Origin: Phoronis ovalis
Lineage: Eukaryota; Phoronida; Phoronidae
Assembly (NCBI GenBank): GCA_028565635.1
Contig: JAOXYB010043492.1
Span: forward strand, 1-12,630
Direction of reading: 5' to 3'
Length of the DNA: 12,630 nucleotides
In this document: positions 1 to 9,698 of the stretch, one piece after another
How the letters are laid out: each line of letters opens with the position of its first letter
How positions within the stretch are numbered: position 1 is the first letter of the stretch
Notes under the pieces: model-generated
What the model was told of the DNA's origin: nothing
What the model saw: only the letters and a program-made list of their open reading frames with translations
Database searches by the model: none
Translations under genes and position numbers: made by a program

Positions 1-456
1 TTATAATGCATGATGTATTATATTCTTTTCTAATGTAAAAAAACAATAATGTTAAAAAAATATAATCCTACACATTGTATGGGCATTAGACATGACAAAT
101 GTCTTGTTCTGTGTACTGTCAACTCATTATAACCTCACCACCTGCTGATCTACTCAGTTATTTGAAAAGGTTCACCTACGGCATCATAAATAATAATTAG
201 TAACAATAATATACTAACTTAGTGAATTTATTTATTGAATGTTTTGATAGGTTACTTTATTTACATATTTTCTGAAAGGTTTGTGCAAAAATAAGCCCAA
301 GACTCCCATTTAAGGAGTGAGATGTAACATTACCACGATAATTTTGAAACCAATATGTCTCCTATGACCCTGTGATCCCAGGATGTCCATCCATCATTCT
401 TAAAATAGTTTCATTTTATTCCCATTGCACATAGTGCATGGACATATAGACTATGC
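1..456. other. AT-rich region without recognisable gene
   Basis: I see no coding exon here. The RFESD-like gene needs at least one more exon upstream, ending in the first base of a histidine codon after a cysteine-x pattern; I found no such exon with a GT donor here or up to 1645. It therefore probably lies outside the window. Confidence 0.5.
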
Positions 457-1378
457 GTCGTCGTTGTCATTGTTGTCCGTAACACTTTCTTTTTTCTAGC
501 GATAACAGATTCAGTTTTTTTTCTGAACAGCTTCATATTCGGTACAGGGTAATTACAGGTTGAATTACCTGGTCATTCATAATTGTGACCTTGATTACTT
601 CCAATATGGCTGACTGGTGGCCGTGTTTGTTCCTGAGGGGCCATGTTGCTTTGTGTGAGTTGTGGGAAAGACGAAACGTTGACTGCACGAATTGAATGTG
701 GATACACTAAGGCCATAGGTTGGTGGGCGTAATAGGCTAGGTGACATATTTGTTCCCGAAAAGGCACGTTACCATAAAGACAAAGCATTGATTAGATGAT
801 TCAAAAGTGGAATCAAAAAGGCCATAGGTAGGTGGGCGTAATAGGCTAGGTAACATTTTGAAATTACTTTGATAAGTGAGTCAAACGCCAATCTGAATCT
901 TCAACATTTTTTGTGCGTAACACTTTCTTTGTCTCGCTTTAACTGCTTCAGTTTTTATCTGATCAGCTTCATATTCGATACAAAATGCAGGTCACGTAAA
1001 TTTTTAACCCAGATCACTTGTAATATGGCCGAACGGACGACCATGTTTGTTCTCTAAATTGTATATCGCAATAACAGTTTCAGTTTTTATATTTAATTAG
1101 CAACTTCATATTTGATGCAGTGTAACTATAGGTCTAATTGCAAGTCAGATATAGTTTTGACCCGTATTACCTCCAATATGGCCGACTGGTGGCCATGTTT
1201 GTTCTCAAGTGGGAATGTCAGTAGGTTGTGCCATATACCAGAAAGAAGCAGCACTGACTAGACTATTCAAATGTGAATTCACGAAGAACAAAAGGTGGTT
1301 GGGTGCAACAGACTAGCATTTTAGAATGACATTGAAAATTGTGTCAAATGATGATCCAAATCTTTAACATTCAGTATA
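457..1378 (+). repeat. Composite tandem repeat, left copy (three units)
   Basis: A GTCGTCG-rich head (about 457-475) is followed by units opening with GTAACACTTTCTTT and containing a GCTTCAGTTTTTAT block, a TTCATATT-GGTACA-like block and a GGCCGACTGGTGGCC block. Unit 1 runs from 479 to 916, unit 2 is short (917 to about 1055), and unit 3 is fused to it (about 1056-1378). Unit 1 is about 109 bases longer than the usual 328-base unit, because the segment around GGCCATAGG (711) is repeated at 820. The same family, same orientation, recurs at 11521-12630. Open frames inside it are not conserved as protein. I read it as a dispersed non-coding repeat; its mobilising enzyme is unknown. Confidence 0.85.
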
Positions 1379-1617
1379 TTATACTTCATTGTATGTATAT
1401 GTAAGACTAAAGCAACTACTACCCACCAGTTCTGCAAATCACCTACAACATGATTTGATTCTAGGGATGAGATGGGCATCTGACATTGCAAATGTCTTGC
1501 TAAATATCTGCTGTTATGAATAATGATAATGTTGGAAATTTAGGTTATCATTACGTCATGCTGCAGCTTAAGGTTGTATCACATACTTGTTGCACATTTC
1601 AGTTTCAATGAGTTTGA

Positions 1618-2811
<1,194 letters not shown>

Positions 2812-3006
2812 GCTGTTGACATTAACAACCCTCAAGTTCCAAGTTGTTGGAAATCAAAAGGAGTAAAACAAAGGACACATAAAGTTTATGAAAAGGATGG
2901 TGAAGTTTTTATAGAATTATCCGATTTAGAAGATAAAAGGGAATCTGATTACTATTACTCTGCAGAGTATAGGAAAATTATGTCAAATGTGAAATTAAAG
3001 AGATGA
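2812..3006 (+). CDS. RFESD: RFESD-like Rieske protein, terminal exon
   Basis: The last coding exon of the Rieske protein: 64 codons and a TGA, joined in frame to the exon ending at 1767. The joined product reads TGEGFFK then AVDINNPQVP, followed by a CWKSKGVKQRTHKV segment and an acidic C-terminus (LSDLEDKRESDYYY). This matches the layout of animal RFESD proteins, where a WCSKGIKQR-like segment follows the second cluster motif and the protein ends soon after. No frameshift or internal stop is present, so the exon looks intact. A poly(A) signal lies 78 bases past the stop. Function is inferred from the family: electron transfer through the [2Fe-2S] cluster, biological partner not established. 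Confidence 0.88.
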   Translation, partial: AVDINNPQVPSCWKSKGVKQRTHKVYEKDGEVFIELSDLEDKRESDYYYSAEYRKIMSNVKLKR

Positions 3007-3083
3007 AATATTACAACATTTGTCTCATAATTATAATGGCAAGTAAATGGCAAACATGATCAACTTCCTTTATGAACTTTGTT

Positions 3084-3089
3084 AATAAA
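3084..3089 (+). terminator. Poly(A) signal of the RFESD-like gene
   Basis: A canonical AATAAA 78 bases downstream of the TGA, giving a short 3' UTR. No experimental cleavage site is known from sequence alone. Confidence 0.6.
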
Positions 3090-3168
3090 TTGTATTACAT
3101 AAAGTCCAGATTCATGTACTTTTTTGTAATCATTTATGGGGAGATAAATTGAGGAGACTGCATGTATG

Positions 3169-3232
3169 AGATATGGACAGTTCACAGACAACTTGCTGAA
3201 AATCAAAATTCAGCGAGTTGTCCAACATATCT
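3169..3232. repeat. Nested inverted repeat downstream of RFESD
   Basis: GACAACTTGCTGAA (3187-3200) pairs with TTCAGCGAGTTGTC (3209-3222) over 14 positions with one T/G wobble and an 8-base loop. An outer 7-bp pair AGATATG (3169-3175) and CATATCT (3226-3232) encloses it. It may be a small hairpin element. It lies past the first poly(A) signal, so it is probably not in the main transcript. Confidence 0.6.
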
Positions 3233-3395
3233 AAATTCAAAAGTATAAAATAAATTCGAAACTTTTTCACAGTTTGGATAAATTTTCTGTTACATTACTT
3301 CATTTCCACCGCTTGCTATGCATGACAGAAGCTGGACAACTCCCCGACATGTGGAAATTTCCCAAAGCCAGTTTAATACAGTTTTGCCAGTAATT

Positions 3396-3700
3396 TAAAT
3401 ACATTAAAACATAAAACTATCCAATTATACACGCTTCACTATTAAAGGCAAACTGGGTGTTGCATACTATTTAAATAAAAAATATAAAATTACCAAATTG
3501 TTGTATGATATTTAAAAACATAAGAATAATTGAAAAAAAAATTAAAAATGTAAAATTACCAGTATGTTGCATGTTATTAAAAAAGATAAAATGGTAATAA
3601 AAAACATAAATAATTGAAAACATTAAAAAATACAATTATCCAATTTTACACAAATGCCTTTACTCTATTTACAAATAAGTACGGTCATGTAATGTTGCAT
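3396..3700. repeat. Degenerate AT-rich tandem repeat
   Basis: Several diverged copies of a unit of very roughly 80 bases built from TAAAATTACCA, TGTTGCATG-like, ATTTAAAAACATAA and AATAATTGAAAA blocks. CAATTATCCAATTTTACAC near 3634 echoes a similar block near 3420. Copies are too diverged for exact borders. No gene is seen. Confidence 0.5.
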
Positions 3701-3930
3701 GCTATGACACCCAAGTAATCAATGAGATGTCCCTGTTCCCGAATTCCTCAACTATTTGTTACTATCTGATGCGCCACAATTTCACACCCCTTTAGAGGAC
3801 ATTTTGCAGGCATTATCATAATTTCATACAAACTTATTAGGAAACTCTAACTGAATTATTTAAATTCATGAAACCGAACACTGAACAAGGTAAGTTTGTT
3901 GATATGTATATTTTTTTAAGGAACCGGATA

Positions 3931-3974
3931 ACTCGCCGAAAGTGCATATTTTGCATTTCGTACTTTCGGCGAGT
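3931..3974. repeat. 13-bp perfect inverted repeat
   Basis: ACTCGCCGAAAGT (3931-3943) and ACTTTCGGCGAGT (3962-3974) are perfect complements around an 18-base loop. The core CTCGCCGAA recurs at 4661-4669, just past the foldback transposon, suggesting that transposon landed inside or next to an older element with this motif. Confidence 0.65.
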
Positions 3975-4124
3975 AGACTTGCGGCGAGTCATTTGTCTTT
4001 CGGCCCACAGGCCCGTCAGATGGGGGGGCTGCGTTGGGTGCGACTGCATCCCCTTTTTAAATGACAGGAACATTTTTTTACGCCTATTAACGGAATCGGA
4101 CTTATTGTTAAGTGTGCGAATACC

Positions 4125-4636
4125 CGGGGGGCTCACTGAATAAAAAGTCGGGTACGCATGCTTGTCCGAAAAAACGAGGGTAAGGGTACCTTTTTCGCCG
4201 TTCGACGGGGTTCCCGGGAACCCCGTTTAGGGGTCGATTTTGGCGAAAAAACACATTTAGGGGTATGTTTTTGGCAAATGTAACTTCCCGTTTAGGGGTT
4301 GGTTTTTCACGTACACGTACTCCCGTTTAGGGGTCCTTTTTTCAGTGAGAGCAGCGAGCATTACCTTTTGACGACCATTTTGCATTTTTTTTTCAAATTT
4401 AATGTATTATTTTGTTTTGACGACGGTTTCTTGTTTGGTTGTAGATTTTTTTGGGAACCGTTTTTTTTTTGGTTGTTAATTTTTCAGAGAAAACTTCCCG
4501 TATAGGGGTACCTTTTTCAGCAAAATCCCCCGGTTAGGTGTGGTATTTTGATCCTCCACTTCCCGTTTAGGGGCTTATTTGGCACCCTGCGGACGAGCAT
4601 GGGTACCCGACTTTTTTTCAAGTGAGCCTCCCGGGG
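4125..4636. mobile_element. Foldback DNA transposon (non-autonomous), 8-bp TSD
   Basis: The ends are inverted repeats of about 46 bases (4123-4168 and 4590-4636) with roughly six mismatches; both contain CCCGGG, GGCTCACT, AAAGTCGGGTAC and TTGTCCG or CTCGTCCG blocks. The element is flanked by the direct repeat GCGAATAC(C) at 4116-4124 and 4637-4645, read as a target-site duplication of 8 or 9 bases. Inside are about seven copies of a CCCGTTTAGGGGT motif followed by T-rich DNA (near 4222, 4252, 4287, 4322, 4497, 4528, 4562). No transposase frame exists, so it is non-autonomous. An 8-bp duplication is typical of hAT-type elements, but the termini do not clearly assign the superfamily. Confidence 0.75.
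4205..4226. repeat. 22-bp perfect palindrome
   Basis: A perfect palindrome centred on CCCGGG inside the foldback element; its arms read ACGGGGTTCCC and GGGAACCCCGT. It overlaps the first CCCGTTTAGGGGT unit. Confidence 0.85.
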
Positions 4637-4689
4637 GCGAATACCTTCTATAATATTTGGCTCGCCGAATCTCCGCCTTTCATTGCAAT

Positions 4690-5190
4690 AGCAATGTGAT
4701 TACTAATGTGCTTGAATGGATCATTCAGTCATGTTTACATTTAATTCACGAAGATCAATAAAGAAAAATGTATTCTAATTTTAAAAAATGTTATTCCGCT
4801 CGTCTACAATATCTCAATCGCACATTTATTTCGTCCACAAATTTTGAATATTTAATTGTATCTAGCAAGTTACAAATTTAATAAATTTGTATATAAAAAG
4901 GTTTGTAAGACACTTCTTTTAACACTTTTGAATCATCAGTTAAGTTTCCGTTGATTTTAGAAATATAAACATTATCCTACCGTGATTTGCCGGTATAAAT
5001 AGTAAAGATTATCGGCTGCCCGGAGTAACGCTGATGTGAATAGGTTATATACTAGCTGTACCTTTCCAATAAATGGGCAGTTTTTTATTGTTAAATTTTC
5101 ATCATGTCTCTGTTCTGAATGACCGAATTTTGGCTCTGACAACAGGTCCCAAATCAAAATGTATTTATAGCTAGTCTTATAAAATTAACC
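4690..5190. other. AT-rich region without recognisable gene
   Basis: No exon, RNA gene or clear repeat structure is visible. The short open frame on the minus strand near 4972-5157 has no coding character. Confidence 0.5.
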
Positions 5191-5194
5191 TTTT

Positions 5195-5890
5195 TTGGAA
5201 ACAATCTTTATTCAAATTATGCGCAAAAAGGATATCAGAGATCTAGAAAATGCATGTAAAAATGCAAAATTTTCCGAGGCAAGCCCCCCAGGCTCTCCTT
5301 GCCGGAAGAGGCGACCTGCTTCCCACATCCACTACCGACCAAGGCCGGGTGCCACGTACAAAGTACGCATCGATCCGTAATCATCACTCCTCATTCGACC
5401 ACAATAAAAATGTACCTTCTAAAAAACTGTTTGACATTTCTGCAAACGCACGCCATAATGCTTATCAATATGCATCTTGTATGAATGAAAAATCCTGTAT
5501 TCGAAAAATGTATGGGCCCCTTTTCAAAAAATCCTGAATCCACCAATGAGTATCTTCCGTATCTCTCGCTGCTGGCTTTGAAATCGGAGTCGTAGCATGC
5601 AACACTTTTTTGTATCATACAATATTTTAAAAATATTGTCTTAATTATGCTTTTATAGTCAATTTTGAAAGGTGATTTTATGCTCAAAATACACTAGAAA
5701 GCAGGGTATGGCACTCATTTTGAAAAATATTTCCCACCCCGCGTCGAAACCCTCCCGAATCCTCTCGCACACGCTTTGCGACGTGCAAGCTGCTTGCGGC
5801 AGCACTGGTCCGAAACACATAATTTATTTTAAAAAGACTACAAACGCACTCCCCTTTTGAAAAAGTGTCTAATGGCCCTGGGATCGTTTT
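5195..5890 (-). repeat. Probable interspersed-repeat-derived segment
   Basis: GC-richer patches (5275-5385 and 5735-5815) stand out from AT-rich surroundings. The minus strand carries phrases such as GGCTTGCCTCGGAAAATTTT and GATTCAGGATTTTTTGAAA, reminiscent of common invertebrate interspersed repeats; this is recollection, not a search result. Overlapping short frames on both strands lack conserved motifs. A 10-bp-arm palindrome lies at 5619-5639 (ACAATATTTT / AAAATATTGT). I could not define termini. Confidence 0.4.
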
Positions 5891-6800
5891 TATGCTTTAC
5901 GTACTGTGCACTACTGAAAAATAAATTACTGCACTAAAATCATAAATGTTTGGAGTTTATTCATATTTCATTATTTTACATCACTATGTTAGTTTTTTTA
6001 CACATTTTCAGATCACTACGAATTTCAAAATACTTTTAATTTTACTTGAGCATAGTCGTGGGAAGTTCCAATTAATTTTCAGTCAATAAACGGATGTAAT
6101 GTGCGGTGTGACGTGCATTCCAAGTAAAAGGATGTTAGCTAGTGTTCGGGACATTTTCTACATTAGACATCTGTCCACTAATTTTAAAAGTAGTATTTTA
6201 TATCCCAAAGATTTAAGATATAATTTTCGAAATGGTTTAGCACAACAGAAGGACATTATATAGATTATGTCATGGATTCGAAGAAATTAATTACCTAATT
6301 ACATTGAAGTAAATAACCAGCAAGGTACTGAACAATGAAAGACAATCCTTTCTAATTGCAATTTTCCAGTACGAAGAAATTTTCCAGTTTCAAGAAAAAT
6401 TGATATTCTCGATACATGTAATGCTGTACGCAATATAACAAGCATGAAGTTGCCTTTTTGCGATGTTATCAGCTTTATAAAATTTGCAAAAAAAAAAACT
6501 TAACAAATAATACGAACTGCTTGTGACATCATTTTTGAACTTAATGCGTAATAGTAACGCATCATCAAGCTAACGAGCGACGCTCCTAATAAAACGCATT
6601 CTGAGCATTCCAAGTGCAGATTTTAGAAGATTTGTGGAAGTATATATTGGAATATTAACATTTTGCTGCATTTTATTTGACATAGAGTCAAAAACGTTGT
6701 TACACTTTAACAGACTGTGGTGTCAAGGAAAGGATTGGTTTTAAAGTATTTTTGACATTACTAGATTGTGTAGGACCCGGGTTGTAGAACCAACAGTCAA
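5891..6800. other. Upstream region of the membrane-protein gene
   Basis: About 900 bases of AT-rich DNA with no open frame of note. It would hold the distal regulatory sequence of the gene starting at 6865. I see no definite enhancer motif. Confidence 0.45.
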
Positions 6801-6807
6801 AGGCAGT

Positions 6808-6843
6808 TATATATCAAAAAACCTATCTCGCTTAATTTCATTG
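6808..6843 (+). promoter_or_regulatory. TATA box plus initiator core promoter
   Basis: TATATAT at 6808-6814 is followed by TTTCATTG (6836-6843), which fits the animal initiator consensus TCA(G/T)T with its A at 6840. The 32-base spacing from the first T of the TATA box to that A is the usual one. The predicted 5' UTR is about 25 bases and runs into the ATG at 6865. The alternative is that GTCAG at 6846-6850 is a splice acceptor and the promoter lies further upstream. Confidence 0.45.
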
Positions 6844-6864
6844 CCGTCAGCAAATTAAAACAAC

Positions 6865-7185
6865 ATGGGTGACCAAAATCCGGACTTCACCTTCAAGTGG
6901 ATTTTTCAAGGCATACAAGATCAGGACGAATTAGCTCCTTATGCGGATACTGTACTCTGCTTGCTAATTTTTATTTTTGTCGTTCTAATCATGGATCTTG
7001 TTGCATCTCTTCGTATACGAATGCTTCTGAAAAATCGCCTAGAACCATTTGGTGGCACATTTGAAAAGGACCGTATGAATGATATGCCACTGGCACCAGT
7101 TGAAAGTGTTTTTGGTGATGCTGACAACTTATCCCAATATCCCAGTATATATGGAAGCGAAGTGAAGGTGGATTATGATGCTTAA
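6865..7185 (+). CDS. Unrecognised 106-residue single-pass membrane protein
   Basis: A complete ATG-to-TAA frame. An in-frame TAA lies 6 bases before the ATG, and the context ACAACATGG has the favourable A at -3 and G at +4. Residues 1-28 are hydrophilic with no signal peptide. Residues about 29-49 form one hydrophobic helix (TVLCLLIFIFVVLIMDLVASL) interrupted by Asp44. Arg50, Arg52, Lys56 and Arg58 follow, so by the positive-inside rule the C-terminus should be cytosolic. The tail is acidic with tyrosines at 92, 96 and 104; YPSI (92-95) fits the YxxPhi clathrin-adaptor signal. The TATA/initiator upstream and AATAAA downstream suggest an intronless gene with a transcript near 830 bases. I do not recognise the family. 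It could be a taxon-restricted small membrane protein or a diverged SMIM-like protein. Confidence 0.7.
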   Translation: MGDQNPDFTFKWIFQGIQDQDELAPYADTVLCLLIFIFVVLIMDLVASLRIRMLLKNRLEPFGGTFEKDRMNDMPLAPVESVFGDADNLSQYPSIYGSEVKVDYDA

Positions 7186-7654
7186 TTCTGCTTACCTTAA
7201 CCTGGTCGCCACAGTTGCTGGAAGGAGGGATTTTTTGTCGCAGCAACTATATTCTATGTAGACTCCTTGAATTTAAAAATGACTACAGCAAGCAAAGCCA
7301 GCTTCATAGAACAGAATCAGATGGTCAATCTGATATTACAACAATAATCAGTTATTATTCTTACTTAACCACATTTATTTAATTATAATATTTAGATGTT
7401 GGCTTATCTGGGTCGACCTTAAATTTTAAAAATTAACGAAAAATATTGCATTCCTAATTTCAAAGACAGTTAGCATATTATTTTACCCCAATCTCGTCCC
7501 TTCTATTCTACTGGTGTTTGAAATGTAAATACTTTGCTAAGCATTTGTAAAATTTACATTTTTGTATTGATTTGTGTGTGAATGTATATATTTTTCTATA
7601 TATGTATAACATGTGACCGTTACTAAAAAATTACTCTACAAACAAAACAATAAA
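7186..7654 (+). terminator. 3' UTR and poly(A) signal of the membrane-protein gene
   Basis: About 460 bases of AT-rich 3' UTR follow the TAA and end in AATAAA at 7649-7654. Directly after it, CTACTGTAGTA is repeated twice in tandem (7659-7669 and 7670-7680). No other strong signal is nearer the stop. Confidence 0.5.
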
Positions 7655-7884
7655 TGCTCTACTGTAGTACTACTGTAGTACTGCTATTCAGTGTTTCATA
7701 GGCACGGTATAAAGAATCAATTTTAAATAATACACATTACAACGAAGTGAAAACGAGATCATGACCTGAATATGTTTGAAGTAGTACGTACATTCGATTT
7801 TTTGCAATGCACAGTTTCTCGCAAAAATACTGTCCTTCAGTTATATACATGTGCCGCCCTTTTCTCAGCTCCTGCAGTTACCAA

Positions 7885-8030
7885 TTCACCACAGGGTATG
7901 TTTTCAAGATCTTTTTACGTTTCGCAAAACCTTGTTCAGTTTGCCACAGGGTATATTTTTCTTGTTCGGTATTTATCACAGGGTGTATTTTTCAAAAAAT
8001 AATTGTTCATCACAGCGGTTATTTCTTGAT
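7885..8030 (+). repeat. Four degenerate copies of a CACAGGGTATATTTTTC motif
   Basis: CCACAGGGTATGTTTTC (7889), CCACAGGGTATATTTTTC (7944), TCACAGGGTGTATTTTTC (7976) and TCACAGCGGTTATTTCTTG (about 8011) are spaced 32-55 bases apart. The repetition also explains why three forward frames stay open together here. The arrangement resembles the internal motif arrays of the two foldback elements, but I found no terminal repeats around it. Confidence 0.55.
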
Positions 8031-8055
8031 AACACATTAACGACGCTGATTGCAG

Positions 8056-8171
8056 AAAGTATATTTTCTCGTGCTCCACTAGGAGACGCTTTTGAAAGTT
8101 ATGTCAAGCTGAAGGTGAAGGACGATAAACCAAGCCAGGAAACAGGCGGGACATCGACAAGGAAGTTATAA
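8056..8171 (+). CDS. Possible terminal exon, hydrophilic C-terminus
   Basis: After a CTGATTGCAG acceptor-like site, two bases complete a codon and 37 codons follow to TAA. They read SIFSRAPLGDAFESYVKLK and end in PSQETGGTSTRKL. The base composition is purine-rich and unlike the AT-rich flanks, which is the main argument for coding. The peptide is charged and lacks recognisable domains. No convincing upstream exon is visible, and a poly(A) signal is seen only near 8589. It may instead be chance or old transposon sequence. Confidence 0.3.
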
Positions 8172-8479
8172 CTAAGTTGTTACTAATTATAGTATTATTA
8201 CGTTAAATTATTATAGCTGTGAGTCATTGAGCCGGAAGAACTGTGTAATTTCTACCCGAAAGCCGCTGTACAATGTAAGGTGGATAATCGTACTTACCCA
8301 CAGATGACAGGCAGAGTAAGTGACTTTATAATTATTTATACAACCCTGCGGCGAAGTCGTAAGGTCATGGTCCAGATAATGTTAAAACTAGTAGAATCAT
8401 GTGTCAAAAAATTCAAACCAAAATTGTTGTCTTGTTTGTCTCTGATACTCCTCGTTCTTGGACTATCTGTCACTTTACA

Positions 8480-8905
8480 CCCGGAGGGTACTCAAGGTAT
8501 TTTTTGGTGGGTGTGTGCAGCCCAGTTGAAAATATTGGATTTGGATTGTATACTTCTTACTGTATTTTTTTGGATTGCTACCTTAAAGAAATAAAAAAAA
8601 TAGGATTGCTACCCCAGCCGCTGCTTACAGCAAATAATTTGGATTAATTTTAGGTTTGTATATATCCATAAAACGATTTTGGAATTGGTTTGTCACTATC
8701 AGCCAGTTTACCGTCGGAAAATGGAATGCTACTCAAAAGTCAAATATTTTAAAATTTGGATTGCTATCCTTATATTTCACAAAATTTGTATTGCTACCCT
8801 TATATTTCAAAAAATTTGAATTGGGTTTGCTACCGCAAGCTAAAATTTTGGATTGGGTTCCGCGGCACATCCCCGTATTCAAAAAACCATGAGTACCCCC
8901 CAGGG
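8480..8905. mobile_element. Second foldback DNA transposon (non-autonomous), 8-bp TSD
   Basis: The left end starts CCCGGAGGGTACTCAAGG and the right end, read on the other strand, starts CCCTGGGGGGTACTCATGG. Similarity continues imperfectly for about 45-50 bases. The flanks ACTTTACA (8472-8479) and AATTTACA (8906-8913) agree at 7 of 8 positions, as expected for an 8-bp duplication. Inside are six copies of a GGATTGCTACC-like motif (8571, 8602, 8722, 8758, 8788, 8823), some followed by TTATATTTCA. No transposase frame exists. Termini, duplication length and internal layout all parallel the element at 4125-4636, suggesting one superfamily. Confidence 0.7.
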
Positions 8906-8911
8906 AATTTA

Positions 8912-9196
8912 CAGTAGGTTTCCGAGTTATGCTCTCCCGATAAAGTACTAAATATACTGGTTTGTGACAGTTACTCGGATTTTTCTGACGTCCTTTTACC
9001 GCATCACAAATTAGTATTTTGTACATACGGAAGAGCATAACTCGGAAACCTATACTCCCGATAAAGTACTAAATTATTTTTTTTATATACTGGTTTAATT
9101 GTGACAGTTACTCAGATTTTTCTGACGTCATTTTACCGCATCACAATTAAACTAGTATTTTGTATATACGGAAGAGCATAACTCGGAAACCTACTG
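8912..9196. mobile_element. Dimerised mariner-like MITE with TA duplication
   Basis: The outer termini are perfect inverted repeats: left CAGTAGGTTTCCGAGTTATG, right its complement ending AACTCGGAAACCTACTG. Each is flanked by TA (8910-8911 and 9197-9198), so terminal pairing reaches 27 bp at 8909-8935 and 9173-9199. CAGT termini with TA duplication are the hallmark of Tc1/mariner-type elements. A third copy of the right terminus sits inside (9032-9052, lacking the last CTG), and a core starting CTCCCGATAAAGTACTAAAT occurs twice (8934 and 9055). The element is thus a partial tandem dimer. Each core has an inner hairpin and an apex near GACGTC. There is no transposase, so it is non-autonomous. 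Confidence 0.82.
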
Positions 9197-9199
9197 TAA

Positions 9200-9690
9200 G
9201 CTTGACTTGTAGCACACAAATCCATGACCACTCTGAGTGACCAACGCGAAATTTCCATTTTGCAGACTTTATTGCTAAAAGTCACCTTGAGGAGTATTAA
9301 TCAAGCTTCTAGTGACAGATAACCCAAGAAGGAGTATCAGAGTTTTTTTTTGAAAAATAATTTTTTTTTGACAAACTTTAGTCACTCAAGGTCGAATAGC
9401 TGAGTAAATATTTTGGTCAATTTTATTAATCTTGAGCCTAGTTTTATAGTATCGCTTTTGACAAACTTGTGACACCAGTTTTGTCATGCAGTTGTGAAAT
9501 TTGGGCCTTCGAAATACCATATGGACTAAAAAAAGGTGTGTTTCAGGGAACTGGCTGAAAAATATTAGGTAGGGTAGATAGGGATTATTTTTTTTTACTT
9601 TTTTTTTCAACCATGGTACTATATGGGTTCAGATATTAAATGATATGCATGTACCCTTTTCACCAGTAATACTATTTTCTAATTAAAATT
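9200..9690. other. T-rich region without recognisable gene
   Basis: No exon or element borders found. Poly-T tracts occur near 9350, 9370 and 9590, and TTTTGACAAACTT is repeated near 9366 and 9458. The minus-strand frame at 9386-9610 starts at a TTG and lacks coding character. Confidence 0.5.
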
Positions 9691-9698
9691 CGAAATAT

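Noticed and set aside
3837-4143. Overlapping open frames on both strands of about 90-100 codons
   Set aside because: They coincide with the 13-bp hairpin and the edge of the foldback element, and neither shows a domain or a convincing start.
5195-5860. Several overlapping 60-98 codon frames
   Set aside because: Frames are open on both strands at once in repeat-like DNA, with no family motif or splice signals.
7772-8040. Three overlapping forward frames of about 76 codons or more
   Set aside because: All are open because of the repeated CACAGGGTATATTTTTC motif, which lacks stops in three frames. No protein family resembles them.
8280-8892. Forward frames through the second foldback element
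   Set aside because: They cross the element border and consist of its internal GGATTGCTACC repeats.
9386-9610. Minus-strand 74-codon frame
   Set aside because: It starts at TTG, derives its first residues from poly-T and shows no motif.
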